The notes beneath the pieces are model-generated. The model was not told the DNA's origin and searched no databases. It was given only the letters and a program-made list of their open reading frames with translations. From positions 186,001-250,000 of the forward strand of contig CAWAPS010000002.1 of assembly GCA_963783945.1 (NCBI GenBank): a DNA stretch of 64,000 bases. The letters run 5' to 3'. This stretch comes from CAWAPS01 sp963783945 (GTDB taxonomy: Bacteria > Actinomycetota > Acidimicrobiia > Acidimicrobiales > Palsa-688). Position 1 is the first letter of the stretch. Every line of letters starts with the position of its first letter. This document shows, piece by piece, positions 43,871-51,218 of the stretch. The position numbers and the translations under genes were made by a program.

Positions 43871-43878
43871 ATAGTCAA
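43842..43878 (-). promoter_or_regulatory. Promoter of the ABC exporter operon (leaderless)
   Basis: On the minus strand: TTGACT (43878-43873), 18 nt, TACAAT (43854-43849), then 7 nt to the ATG at 43841. This spacing predicts transcription starting at or next to the A of the start codon, i.e. a leaderless mRNA. It agrees with the absence of a ribosome-binding site. On the plus strand, TATACT at 43841-43846 could serve the TetR gene. Confidence 0.55.
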
Positions 43879-43881
43879 GGG

Positions 43882-44715
43882 GTGATCAGCGAACCAGAGC
43901 CAGAGGCAGTCCACGATGCGCCGCCACTGCCCCCCGGGCTCGACCTGTTGTGGGGTCGGCGCGAGCGGGGACGCCGTGGCCCCAAGCCCGGCCTGTCGAC
44001 CGAAGCCATCGTGAAAGCTGCCGTCCGAGTCGCCGATGACGAGGGCCTCGACGCTGTTTCCATGGCCCGAGTGGCCAAGGAGCTCGGGTTCACCACTATG
44101 TCCCTCTACCGTCATGTCACCAGCAAGGACGAACTGCTCCAGCTGATGTGGAACGCCAGCGCCCAGGGCGCCGAGGATCTGGTATTAGACGGGTCGGACT
44201 GGAGGTCGAAGCTTCAAAGCTGGGCCGTGGTGCAGCGCGACATGCTCGACCGGCATCAGTGGATCACCCAGATGCCGATGGCCGCGCCACCACTCGCCCC
44301 GAACTCCCTCACCTTTGTCGAGCGTGGGCTCGAGGCGATGGACGGGACCACCCTCGACGACGGCGACAAGCTCCGGACTATCGGGCTCGTCAGCTCCTAC
44401 ACCCTGAGCGAAGCACGGATGGCCCACGACGCCGCCAGGGCCGCGGCGGGCCGCGGTGCAGCGGACGGCGATGGCCAACCCCTTGCCCCCTGGAGCTTCG
44501 AGGCCCTGCTCCGTGAGCTCGTCGACGAACACAACTACCCGAGGCTCCACCGGATCGCCTGGTCCGGCGACGTCGGCGACGCCCCGTCCGGATTCGAGGA
44601 ACGCCAAGAGTTCCTCTTCGGGCTCGACCGGATCCTCGACGGCGTGGCGGCCCTCATGGACCAGACCTCGCGCCGCCCGGCCGATCGCCGGAGCAGATCG
44701 TCGCATCCGGCGTGA
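43882..44715 (+). CDS. TetR/AcrR family regulator of the adjacent ABC exporter
   Basis: A 277-residue protein from GTG 43882. A Pro-rich lead (EPEPEAVHDAPPLPPGLDLL, then WGRRERGRRGPKPGLS) precedes the HTH. The HTH domain reads TEAIVKAAVRVADDEGLDAV, then SMARVAKELGFTTMSLYRHV and TSKDELLQLMWNAS. The C-terminal ligand domain is of the TetR_C_1 type: LQSWAVVQRDMLDRHQWITQ, then SLTFVERGLEAMDGTTLDDG, FGLDRILDGVAALMDQ. It is divergent from the DrrAB-like operon with only 40 bp between starts. The inverted repeat there is its likely operator, making it the local repressor responding to an exported compound. Bases 44716-44925 hold no gene. Confidence 0.92.
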   Translation: MISEPEPEAVHDAPPLPPGLDLLWGRRERGRRGPKPGLSTEAIVKAAVRVADDEGLDAVSMARVAKELGFTTMSLYRHVTSKDELLQLMWNASAQGAEDLVLDGSDWRSKLQSWAVVQRDMLDRHQWITQMPMAAPPLAPNSLTFVERGLEAMDGTTLDDGDKLRTIGLVSSYTLSEARMAHDAARAAAGRGAADGDGQPLAPWSFEALLRELVDEHNYPRLHRIAWSGDVGDAPSGFEERQEFLFGLDRILDGVAALMDQTSRRPADRRSRSSHPA

Positions 44716-44925
44716 CCGACCCGTGACTCGCTGACCCCTCACGTCGGCTCCGAGGCCGAGAGGCGGCGAGGCTCCGGTCCACGCCAGCCTCTTCGACCCA
44801 CAGTGGCGGTGGTGGCGAAGACTCGACCGCGCCGTCATCGGCCTGCACTTATGGCGAGCCTCGGCTGCCCCAGCCGGCCTGACCCGGCCTGACCGACCGA
44901 CGAGTGGTGGCGGGTCGACAGAAAG

Positions 44926-45375
44926 TCAGCGACACCGCAAAACTGAGCATTCCAGCGAAAAAGACCACCTGTTCCGGCTGAGTGTGACCACCTGTTCCGG
45001 GTGAAAGTGACCGGGGTGGGGGCGTTGGCGCCGCTCGTTGGGTTGGTGATCTCCTTTCGTTGGTCTTGTTCTACATGATCGTGGTCGGCGGGTGTGTTCT
45101 TTGCGGGTGCTGGGTCTGGCCGGACGGTCAAGCTTTTGGTGGGCGGACAGGGGGACTGGGTGGTGGGCGGACTGAACGGGTCGGAGGTGGATGGGATTGT
45201 GTTCACCGTCCGGCACTGAGCCAGCCGGCGGAGCTGGCGGGCTTCGACTGTTGGGGGTAGGGGCTTGGGCGGGCTGGTCGCTGGGAGATGAGGCCGGCTG
45301 GTCGGCGTCGGCGGTCAGTGTCTCGATGAGAGTCGAGCAGGCGGCGAGGATGACGATGAGAGCCAGGGGGTTCAT
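44926..45375 (-). CDS. Third IS21 ORF, coupled to istB
   Basis: The ATG (45375-45373) overlaps the istB stop by 4 nt (ATGA). The product has a hydrophobic start with a lipobox-like end, MNPLALIVILAACSTLIETL, then a Pro/Ser/His/Arg-rich low-complexity body (DQPAQAPTPNSRSPPAPPAG, then RPVQSAHHPVPLSAHQKLDR) that runs across the left terminal repeats to 44926. The start/stop overlap argues that at least the 5' part is translated. The body looks unconstrained, so this may be only a short membrane or lipoprotein-like peptide. No family was recognised. Confidence 0.4.
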   Translation of the reverse strand: MNPLALIVILAACSTLIETLTADADQPASSPSDQPAQAPTPNSRSPPAPPAGSVPDGEHNPIHLRPVQSAHHPVPLSAHQKLDRPARPSTRKEHTRRPRSCRTRPTKGDHQPNERRQRPHPGHFHPEQVVTLSRNRWSFSLECSVLRCR

Positions 45376-46118
45376 TGCTCGGCGGGATCGGTTTGGCGGC
45401 GGCGCATGGAGGGGCCTTTGAGAGCGATGCGGTGTGAGGCTTGGCAGAGCCGATCCAAGATGGCTTCGCCCAGGGTGGGGTCGGCCATGGCGGCCAGCCA
45501 CTTCTCGACTGGCATCTGGCTGGCGATGAGGGTGGCGCGCCGCTCGGCGCGGTCTTCTATGACCTCGAGCAGATCCCGGCAGACCTCGACCGGAGCGGGG
45601 GTGAGCAGGAAGTCGTCGAGGACCAGTAGCGAAACGTGGGCCACGCCGGCCAGGATGCGCACGTAGCGCCCGTCGGCGCGGCCTCGGGCCAGGTCGTCGG
45701 CCAGACGTGGAGTGCGCAGGTAGAGGGCGGTGTGGCCTTGTCGTAGGGCGGCGTTGGCCAGAGCGCAGGCCAGGAAGCTCTTGCCGCATCCGGTGGCCCC
45801 GGTGATGAGCACGTTCTGTCCCCGGGTGACCCAGCCGGCGCCGACCAAAGAAGCGATGACGGAGCGGTCGATGCCTCGGGGGGAGCGGAAGTCGATGTCC
45901 TCGATGGCGGCCGGGTAGCGCAACTTGGCTTCTTTGAGACGCCGGGCCAGCCGGCGGGAGTCGCGGGCGTCGGCCTCGGCGTCGGCGAGCAGCCCCAGGC
46001 GGTCCTCGAAGGCCAGCTCGGCGAAGGTCCCCGGCGTCTCGAGCTGGTGGGTGAGCCCGACGGCCATTGCCCCCAGCCCGAGCGCTTCGAGCTTGGCGAT
46101 GGTGGGATTTATGAGCAC
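45372..46118 (-). CDS. istB: IS21 helper ATPase IstB
   Basis: A 248-residue AAA+ ATPase that assembles the IstA transposase on target DNA. Starts at GTG 46118-46116, overlapping istA by 10 nt. The N-terminal helical domain is AKLEALGLGAMAVGLTHQLE, then FAELAFEDRLGLLADAEADA, RLKEAKLRYPAAIEDIDFRS. The ATPase core has Walker A at residues 107-114 (NVLITGATGCGKSFLACAL) and Walker B in VSLLVLDDFLLTPAPVEVCR. Sensor-type TLIASQMPVEKWLAAMADPT and C-terminal AILDRLCQASHRIALKGPSM (the usual D-R-(L/I)-x-x-x-(A/S)-x-x-I-x-x-(L/K)-G-x-S-x-R) follow. Intact. Confidence 0.94.
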   Translation of the reverse strand: MLINPTIAKLEALGLGAMAVGLTHQLETPGTFAELAFEDRLGLLADAEADARDSRRLARRLKEAKLRYPAAIEDIDFRSPRGIDRSVIASLVGAGWVTRGQNVLITGATGCGKSFLACALANAALRQGHTALYLRTPRLADDLARGRADGRYVRILAGVAHVSLLVLDDFLLTPAPVEVCRDLLEVIEDRAERRATLIASQMPVEKWLAAMADPTLGEAILDRLCQASHRIALKGPSMRRRQTDPAEQ

Positions 46119-47659
46119 TGCTCGCCCTCCTCGGCGTAGTAGCCCGCTCCTCGCAGGTTGTCGTGGCTGGGCGGCACCGGCACGAGCTGGGTTCGGGGCA
46201 GGGGGAGCCGGTCGAGGCCCTCGGCCAGGATGGACTTGACCGAGCTGTAGCTGATCGCTCCCGAGGCCACCGCCCGGGCGCAGGCCGCCTCGAAGCGTTC
46301 GGGCCCGTAGCGTCGGGCCAGGCCCATGATGCCCATGCCGGCCCGGTAGGCGTGCTCGGGGTGGGGTCGGCCGGCCAGCAGCTGCTCCATCAACTCCGCC
46401 GCCGATCCCGACGTCGACGCCGCCCAGTCGATCAGACGTTGTGGGCTCCACTCCAGATGGGCCCGATGCGACTCGGGCATGTGGGCCGGGTCGGTGACAT
46501 AGCGGCGCCGGCCGTGGTCGCGGGGGTGGCTGGCGATGCGGTTGGCGTCTTTGAACACCTCGACGGTGTTCGAGGTGAGCCGGAGTTCCACCTTGTGGCG
46601 GCTGTAGCGGAACGGGACCGAGTAGAAATGTCCGTCGCCGGTATCGACGTGATAGTCGAGGTGCACTTTGGCCTTGCGCCACCGGGCGAGCTCGTAACGC
46701 CCGGCCGGCAGCGGCCGCAAAAACGGGCGTTCCAGCTCGGCGAACAGCTCTGCCCGGGAGGTCGGCTCACCCCGGAACGCCCGGGCGTTGAGCTTGCCCA
46801 CCTGGGCGGCGATGGCCTCGTTCAGCTCGGCCCGGGAGTAGAAGCTTCGGTTGCGAAGCGGGGCCAAAACCCACCGCTGCACCGTCATCACTCCAGATTC
46901 GGCGGCGGCCTTGTCCCGCGGTTTTCCCGGCCTGGCCGGCAACACCACCGTGTCGTAGTGGCGGGCCGCCTCGGCGTAGGACGGGTTGATCTCCGGGTCG
47001 TAGTAGCAGGCCTTGGTCACCCCGGCCTTCAGATTGTCCGGGACGGTGATCTCAGCGACCCCCCCATAGAACTCCCAGGCGTGCACGTGCGCCATCAACC
47101 AACACTCCAGCTGCTGGGATGCACAGGCCTCGACATAGATCATCCCCGAAGCGCCCAGCACCGAGACGAACACCTCGTCGCGATGAACCTCGCCACTGAC
47201 CGAGTCGACCCACGCCGGGGCCTTGTCGCCGCAGAAATCGACAAACATCCGCTCCCCGCCGGCGTAGGACAGGCGCATGACCACGTCCTGGCCGCCCAAC
47301 CACTGGCTGTAGTGGTGACAGAACCGGCTGTAACGCCAGCCGTCGGGGTTGGACTCTTTCCACTCCAGCCACAACAGCCGCAGCGTCACATGGCAGTCCT
47401 TGCGCTTCAGCTCTTTATGGACAGCCCGCCAGTCCGGGACCGGCCGCGCAGCGGCTGGGACCACCACCGGCGGCGGGAACAAGGCGGCATCGAGAGCCTC
47501 GCCGGTCATGGCCTCGGGCAACGGCCAGCGCAGCCCGGCCCTCTCGGCGCGCCACACATACTCGCGCACCGCCGTCTTCGACATCGCGGTGCTCGCCGCG
47601 ATCTGACGTTGCGACAGGCCCTGCGCGTCCAAGCGCAACACCTCAGTGATCTTTCTCAT
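46109..47659 (-). CDS. istA: IS21 transposase IstA
   Basis: A 516-residue DDE transposase beginning at ATG 47659 (MRKITEVLRLDAQGLSQRQI), with the N-terminal HTH QRQIAASTAMSKTAVREYVW. The catalytic core has D in GGERMFVDFCGDKAPAWVDS, D in AEITVPDNLKAGVTKACYYD and E in KPRDKAAAESGVMTVQRWVL. The family-typical RSFYSRAELNEAIAAQVGKL and YELARWRKAKVHLDYHVDTG follow. A further in-frame ATG lies upstream (47710) but the chosen start fits the family. It ends in TAA (46111-46109) inside the istB start region. No frameshift was found. Confidence 0.95.
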   Translation of the reverse strand: MRKITEVLRLDAQGLSQRQIAASTAMSKTAVREYVWRAERAGLRWPLPEAMTGEALDAALFPPPVVVPAAARPVPDWRAVHKELKRKDCHVTLRLLWLEWKESNPDGWRYSRFCHHYSQWLGGQDVVMRLSYAGGERMFVDFCGDKAPAWVDSVSGEVHRDEVFVSVLGASGMIYVEACASQQLECWLMAHVHAWEFYGGVAEITVPDNLKAGVTKACYYDPEINPSYAEAARHYDTVVLPARPGKPRDKAAAESGVMTVQRWVLAPLRNRSFYSRAELNEAIAAQVGKLNARAFRGEPTSRAELFAELERPFLRPLPAGRYELARWRKAKVHLDYHVDTGDGHFYSVPFRYSRHKVELRLTSNTVEVFKDANRIASHPRDHGRRRYVTDPAHMPESHRAHLEWSPQRLIDWAASTSGSAAELMEQLLAGRPHPEHAYRAGMGIMGLARRYGPERFEAACARAVASGAISYSSVKSILAEGLDRLPLPRTQLVPVPPSHDNLRGAGYYAEEGEQCS

Positions 47660-47905
47660 CGGTAGCTTCTTTCTGGGCACCCCGGTCCTTCCTGGTCGAA
47701 CAGCTCGCAAGCCGTCGAGTCAAGAAGGCCGGGGGCCCGACCTTGGTGGATACTCCAAGGCGCTACCGCCCCCTCCGGCCCAGCCGACACAGGTGGTCGG
47801 AAACAGCCGGAACCAATGGTCACTTACCCCCGGACACAGTGGTCTTTTTCCGCCGGAATCAGTGGTCGCTTTCAGCTGGGCTGCTCAAAAACCACCAAAT
47901 GGTCA

Positions 47906-48549
47906 TCGGAGCTGCGCGATCGTCCGACTCAGCCGTTCGAATGCTGGTTTGGGGGTGTAGTCGTCACGGACGACCCCGAACTAATGGAAGAGGCTGGTCT
48001 GGCTGCTGTCGGCGTCGCGTAGCCCGAAGAGCTGAGTGGGTGACATTGAGGTCATGGTCGCGAGCGTGGATGGCCCGCGGCACCGTGTCGAGCACTTCAG
48101 GCTGTCGCTGCTCGGGTCGCTCGGGGCCGGTGGGACAGCCGGTCTCGCAGATACGGATCGGGGTCGACATGGCGATGCCGACGATCGGCAGCGCGCCGTG
48201 GCGGAATCGGCGGAGTGTCGCGTCGACCGTCGCACCGGACGTTGAGTTGTCCATGGCGCTCATGCCACCAAGAGGGCGGCAGCCGCGTTCATCCCGCGAA
48301 TCAGCCCCTAGGCACATACGTCTGAGCGCGCTGAGGCCGACGGCTACCGCGGGCTTGCTGCCCAGGGATCGTTCGCGGGTGAGTCGGCTGGCCGGACCGT
48401 TTCGACAACCTCCAAGGCGGAGCTCGTTGGCATTTCGGAAGCCATCGCGTCACGCCGTTCCGGCTCCCTCAGAGAAGCCCACGAGCGGCTCGGAGTTGGA
48501 TCGCAGTCGGGCGGACATGGACAGTCCCGAACGCCCGCAGAGCGATCGC
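47906..48549. other. Gene-poor stretch right of the IS21 element
   Basis: About 640 bp. A minus-strand frame (47964-48317, MSAMDNSTSGATVDATLRRF then RHGALPIVGIAMSTPIRICE) is faintly protein-like and is continued in a neighbouring frame by FGLRDADSSQTSLFH. It may be a short frameshifted gene disrupted by the IS; no family was recognised. Confidence 0.35.
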
Positions 48550-48960
48550 CTAGTGAGTTAGGTGAAGCAGCCCGGCCTCGGTAGCTGGGAAGGCGCAGGC
48601 ATGCCGGTAGAACGACGTCAGGTGGGGTTCGAAGTCGACGTGCAGCCACTCGCACCCGGCGGTGGCGGCGTTGTCGGCGAGGGACTGCACGAGGGCGCGC
48701 CCGATACCTCGGCGCTGGTAGCCGGGGTCTACACAGGTGTCGAGAACAAAGGCATGACAACCACCATCCCAGCACGCGTGGACAAAGCCGATGAGGGTGT
48801 CGGCGTCGAAGGCCCCGACCCAAGTGAGACTGTGACGATGCAGCCTTTGCGCCCACGCCTGCACAGCCCCTGTAGCGTGGCCAAAGGCTCGAGCGTGAAG
48901 ATACGACAACGCCTCGTCGTCGATGGGGAAGCGAACCCGCAGGTCGAGGTGTCGTTCCAT
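48550..48960 (-). CDS. GNAT-family N-acetyltransferase
   Basis: A 136-residue acetyltransferase from ATG 48960 (MERHLDLRVRFPIDDEALSY). The GNAT fold is readable: strand HSLTWVGAFDADTLIGFVHA, then CWDGGCHAFVLDTCVDPGYQ. The acetyl-CoA pyrophosphate loop is QRRGIGRALVQSLADNAATA (Q-x-x-G-x-G-x-A). The late strands are CEWLHVDFEPHLTSFYRHAC, then AFPATEAGLLHLTH. Such enzymes acetylate amines on small molecules, antibiotics or proteins; substrate not deducible. Full length and monocistronic. Confidence 0.92.
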   Translation of the reverse strand: MERHLDLRVRFPIDDEALSYLHARAFGHATGAVQAWAQRLHRHSLTWVGAFDADTLIGFVHACWDGGCHAFVLDTCVDPGYQRRGIGRALVQSLADNAATAGCEWLHVDFEPHLTSFYRHACAFPATEAGLLHLTH

Positions 48961-49083
48961 GCCAGAGCATGGCTCACCAGCCGCAAGGTGTCTAGCCGAG
49001 TTCCCGATCGCGGAGGAGGATTGTGTTATGTCGATCGTGTAAAGACGTCCTGGGCCGGCTAGGCGAATGCTCGACCCACCGGG

Positions 49084-50133
49084 TCAGGTCCAGCACGCAC
49101 GCTCGCCTCGTTGGCGCAGCAATCTCAACCATCCCACCGTCACGGTGCGCCCGACTTCAGGGTGCAGCGCCATGTCCGAGTGTTGGCAGCGCGCCCCGTA
49201 CGCGCACACGAAGAGATTGGCGGCATCGACCAACTCCCGTTCGGCCGGGCTGAACGGCTGATCCCGGGCGTTCTCGTAGTCGTTGACGAAGGCTCTCATC
49301 TCGGGCAGGGACGGCAGCGGATCGGGATCCGCCCTGGTCCAGTCGGCGCTGAACTGGGCGGCCGCGTTCCCCACCACCACCGCCTCGACGGCGATGGCCA
49401 GGGAATCCCAGTCGTAGATGGCCACGATCCGATCCTGATCGAAGCCGAGGTTCTCAACCCGCCAGTCGAAATGACCCACCACGGGCGGCCCGATCGCCGC
49501 ATCGAGACGGCTGCGGGCCAGGCCCGCCAGCTCGTCGATCCATTCCGCCCCTGAGGAGGTGGCGGGAAAATCGAAGCGCACGTCGTGAGGTTCGAACCAC
49601 AGTTCCGCGCTGGCCGGTCGCATCATCAGCGGCGGGCCCAACGCCGCCGGGGTGGCGATTTCGATGCCGGCCACGATGAACCGGCGAAGTCCCAAGGCCG
49701 CGGCCCGACGCACACTGGGTTTGTGGCCGTCGACCGAGCCGCCTAGGGCCATCTCCTCGACGGTGGCGATGCCATGGCCGAGCGGCTCGGGAGCAGCCAA
49801 CGGTCGGGGGGCGGGCAGCCCACGAGCTGCCATGTGGGCCTGGACCAGCTGCACCGCGGCCAGGCGGTCCACGCTGACATTCCAGCGGTGCACCTTAATG
49901 ACCACCTCAGCCCCACCGACGAGCCGCAGTCCTGCTACCACCCCCACTCCCGGCCGGTAGAACACGGCCTGCTCAACCGAACCCAAATGCTCGGCCACAA
50001 AACCGACGATCATCTTTTCGATCTCGTCCGGATCGACCGTACCGAAGATGGCGGCCTCAACCGCCGGTTCCCACTCCTGGGAGGCTCGACGGATACGCGA
50101 AGCCAATCCGATCACCGATCGATCCTCCCACAC
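49084..50133 (-). CDS. Phosphotransferase-family (APH/choline-kinase-like) protein
   Basis: A kinase-like protein; start set at GTG 50133 (VWEDRSVIGLASRIRRASQE), as the longer frame to 50205 adds low-complexity residues. Features: EIEKMIVGFVAEHLGSVEQA, then GGAEVVIKVHRWNVSVDRLA with the ATP-binding Lys. The catalytic loop is IGPPVVGHFDWRVENLGFDQ (H-x-D-x-x-x-x-N) and the metal-binding segment is DRIVAIYDWDSLAIAVEAVV (D-W-D). The C-terminal helices contain a TVGWLRLL segment. Family members phosphorylate small hydroxyl compounds, including aminoglycosides. Nothing identifies the substrate here. Intact and alone. Confidence 0.85.
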   Translation of the reverse strand: MWEDRSVIGLASRIRRASQEWEPAVEAAIFGTVDPDEIEKMIVGFVAEHLGSVEQAVFYRPGVGVVAGLRLVGGAEVVIKVHRWNVSVDRLAAVQLVQAHMAARGLPAPRPLAAPEPLGHGIATVEEMALGGSVDGHKPSVRRAAALGLRRFIVAGIEIATPAALGPPLMMRPASAELWFEPHDVRFDFPATSSGAEWIDELAGLARSRLDAAIGPPVVGHFDWRVENLGFDQDRIVAIYDWDSLAIAVEAVVVGNAAAQFSADWTRADPDPLPSLPEMRAFVNDYENARDQPFSPAERELVDAANLFVCAYGARCQHSDMALHPEVGRTVTVGWLRLLRQRGERACWT

Positions 50134-50259
50134 CGCGAACGTCCCCCATCCCCTCGACGGCCGTGCCGTCGCCCCCCTCACGCCGCCTGAGAACCGCAAC
50201 AACAATCCTGGGCTATCACCTCCAAGGCCCGATGCCCCACGGGCGTGACGGGTACGTTG

Positions 50260-50660
50260 CTATGTGGGCGCGATCCGGCGGGCCACTTTACTCAGCGTCG
50301 GCCAGTGGACGGACTCGACGACACAGCGGGCGAGCAGCCACAGTACGAGCCGGTCAGGATCGAGTTCGAGCAGTTCAGCCATACGTCGGGCCAGGCCATG
50401 GGGATCTCGGTGACGCCGAAGATCGCAGTTGAGCAGGTGTTGTAAGGCGTCGTAGGTGGGGTCGCCGACATGGGGCTTGGGGTCGATAACCAGCCCGGCT
50501 CCCGCTGGGCGGCAAGAATGTTGCCGGCGTGCAGATCACTCCAGAGCAGCACCTGGCGCTCGCCGCTGGCGGGCAGCTCCCGGAACAGTGCGATTCGCTC
50601 TCGGGCCAGGCCAGGGTCTATGCGGCCCACGCGGAGCGCCGCGCTGGGGACGGCGTCAGC
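50260..50660 (-). pseudogene. Aminoglycoside-phosphotransferase-like C-terminal fragment
   Basis: One frame reads RVGRIDPGLARERIALFREL, then PASGERQVLLWSDLHAGNIL and AAQREPGWL, with the catalytic loop D-L-H-A-G-N (normally D-(L/M)-H-x-G-N). At ~50495 it shifts; the adjacent frame continues VIDPKPHVGDPTYDALQHLL, then NCDLRRHRDPHGLARRMAEL and ends VARRIAPT at a TAG (50262-50260). It resembles streptomycin 6-kinase-type APHs. The N-terminal kinase lobe is absent because the MarR gene directly abuts. Truncated and frameshifted. Confidence 0.7.
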
Positions 50661-51147
50661 CGGCGTGGAGGTCCGCGCCCAGCTCCACGCGGCGCCCCAG
50701 CTCCAACAGCAACTCTCGCAGGGCGGCGCGGCTGTTGGCATCGAGGGGCCCCAGGACCTCATCCTCGATCTCTGCGAGGACCGTCCGCAGCTTCGCCAGC
50801 CGGCGTCGCCCCGCCGGGGTGAGGCTCACTATGTGGCGCCGGCGGTCCCTGGGATCGCGATGCCGCTCAACGAAGCCCTGCTCCTCGAGACGGTCGAGCA
50901 TCCCGACCAACTGACCGCGGTCGAGGCCAAGGGCATCAGCGATGGCCGCCTGGGTGTCCTGGGCCCCCTCATCGAGCAGGGAGAGGATGCTCAGGTCGTA
51001 CATGCCGGCTCCCGCCCGCTCGAAGGCCCTGAAGGCGTAGGCCTTGGTGCCGGAGCCGAGGTATCCGAGGAGGAAAGCGGGACTGTCGAGCAGCTCGCGC
51101 GGCTTGCCCGCCAATGTCATCCTCTCGTCACACGAATCTTCGGTCAC
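50656..51147 (-). CDS. MarR-family regulator of the divergent MFS exporter
   Basis: A 163-residue winged-helix protein. Start at 51147 (MTEDSCDERM) or possibly the ATG at residue 10. The MarR fold is FERAGAGMYDLSILSLLDEG, then QDTQAAIADALGLDRGQLVG, MLDRLEEQGFVERHRDPRDR and RRHIVSLTPAGRRRLAKLRT, with the beta-wing D-x-R-D-R-R. It is divergent from the MFS gene with 71 bp between starts. That gap contains a TATAAT and a palindrome suited to repression. The C-terminal tail past ~145 (RRVELGADLHAG) overlaps the APH remnant. Likely represses efflux until a drug-like ligand binds. Confidence 0.9.
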   Translation of the reverse strand: MTEDSCDERMTLAGKPRELLDSPAFLLGYLGSGTKAYAFRAFERAGAGMYDLSILSLLDEGAQDTQAAIADALGLDRGQLVGMLDRLEEQGFVERHRDPRDRRRHIVSLTPAGRRRLAKLRTVLAEIEDEVLGPLDANSRAALRELLLELGRRVELGADLHAG

Positions 51148-51182
51148 GGAGGAATAGTTTAACCGGAGCTATGGTTGGGCCG

Positions 51183-51207
51183 TATAATCGTAGAATCGTT
51201 CAACGAT
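51183..51207 (+). promoter_or_regulatory. MFS promoter -10 and overlapping palindromic operator
   Basis: A perfect TATAAT (51183-51188) is followed by the palindrome ATCGTT-C-AACGAT (51195-51207), placed where transcription should begin and ending just before the AGGAGG of the MFS gene. Binding of the divergent MarR protein here would block initiation. The -35 is weak (TTTAAC near 51158). Confidence 0.6.
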
Positions 51208-51218
51208 AGGAGGCTCCG

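Larger units (their letters stand above)
44945..47906 (-). mobile_element. IS21-family insertion sequence
   Basis: Contains istA, istB and a third ORF in one coupled transcription unit, bounded by multiple terminal repeats. On the left GACCACCTGTTCCGG occurs at 44963-44977 and 44986-45000. On the right the inverted relatives lie at 47807-47821 (CCGGAACCAATGGTC), 47830-47844 (CCGGACACAGTGGTC) and 47853-47867 (CCGGAATCAGTGGTC), with a looser copy to about 47905. Multiple terminal repeats are normal for IS21. Exact ends and target duplication were not fixed. All genes look intact, so the element may be active. Confidence 0.88.

Noticed and set aside
46163..47665. 500-codon plus-strand open frame
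   Set aside because: It is the antisense shadow of istA; the minus-strand frame carries the DDE catalytic residues and family motifs.
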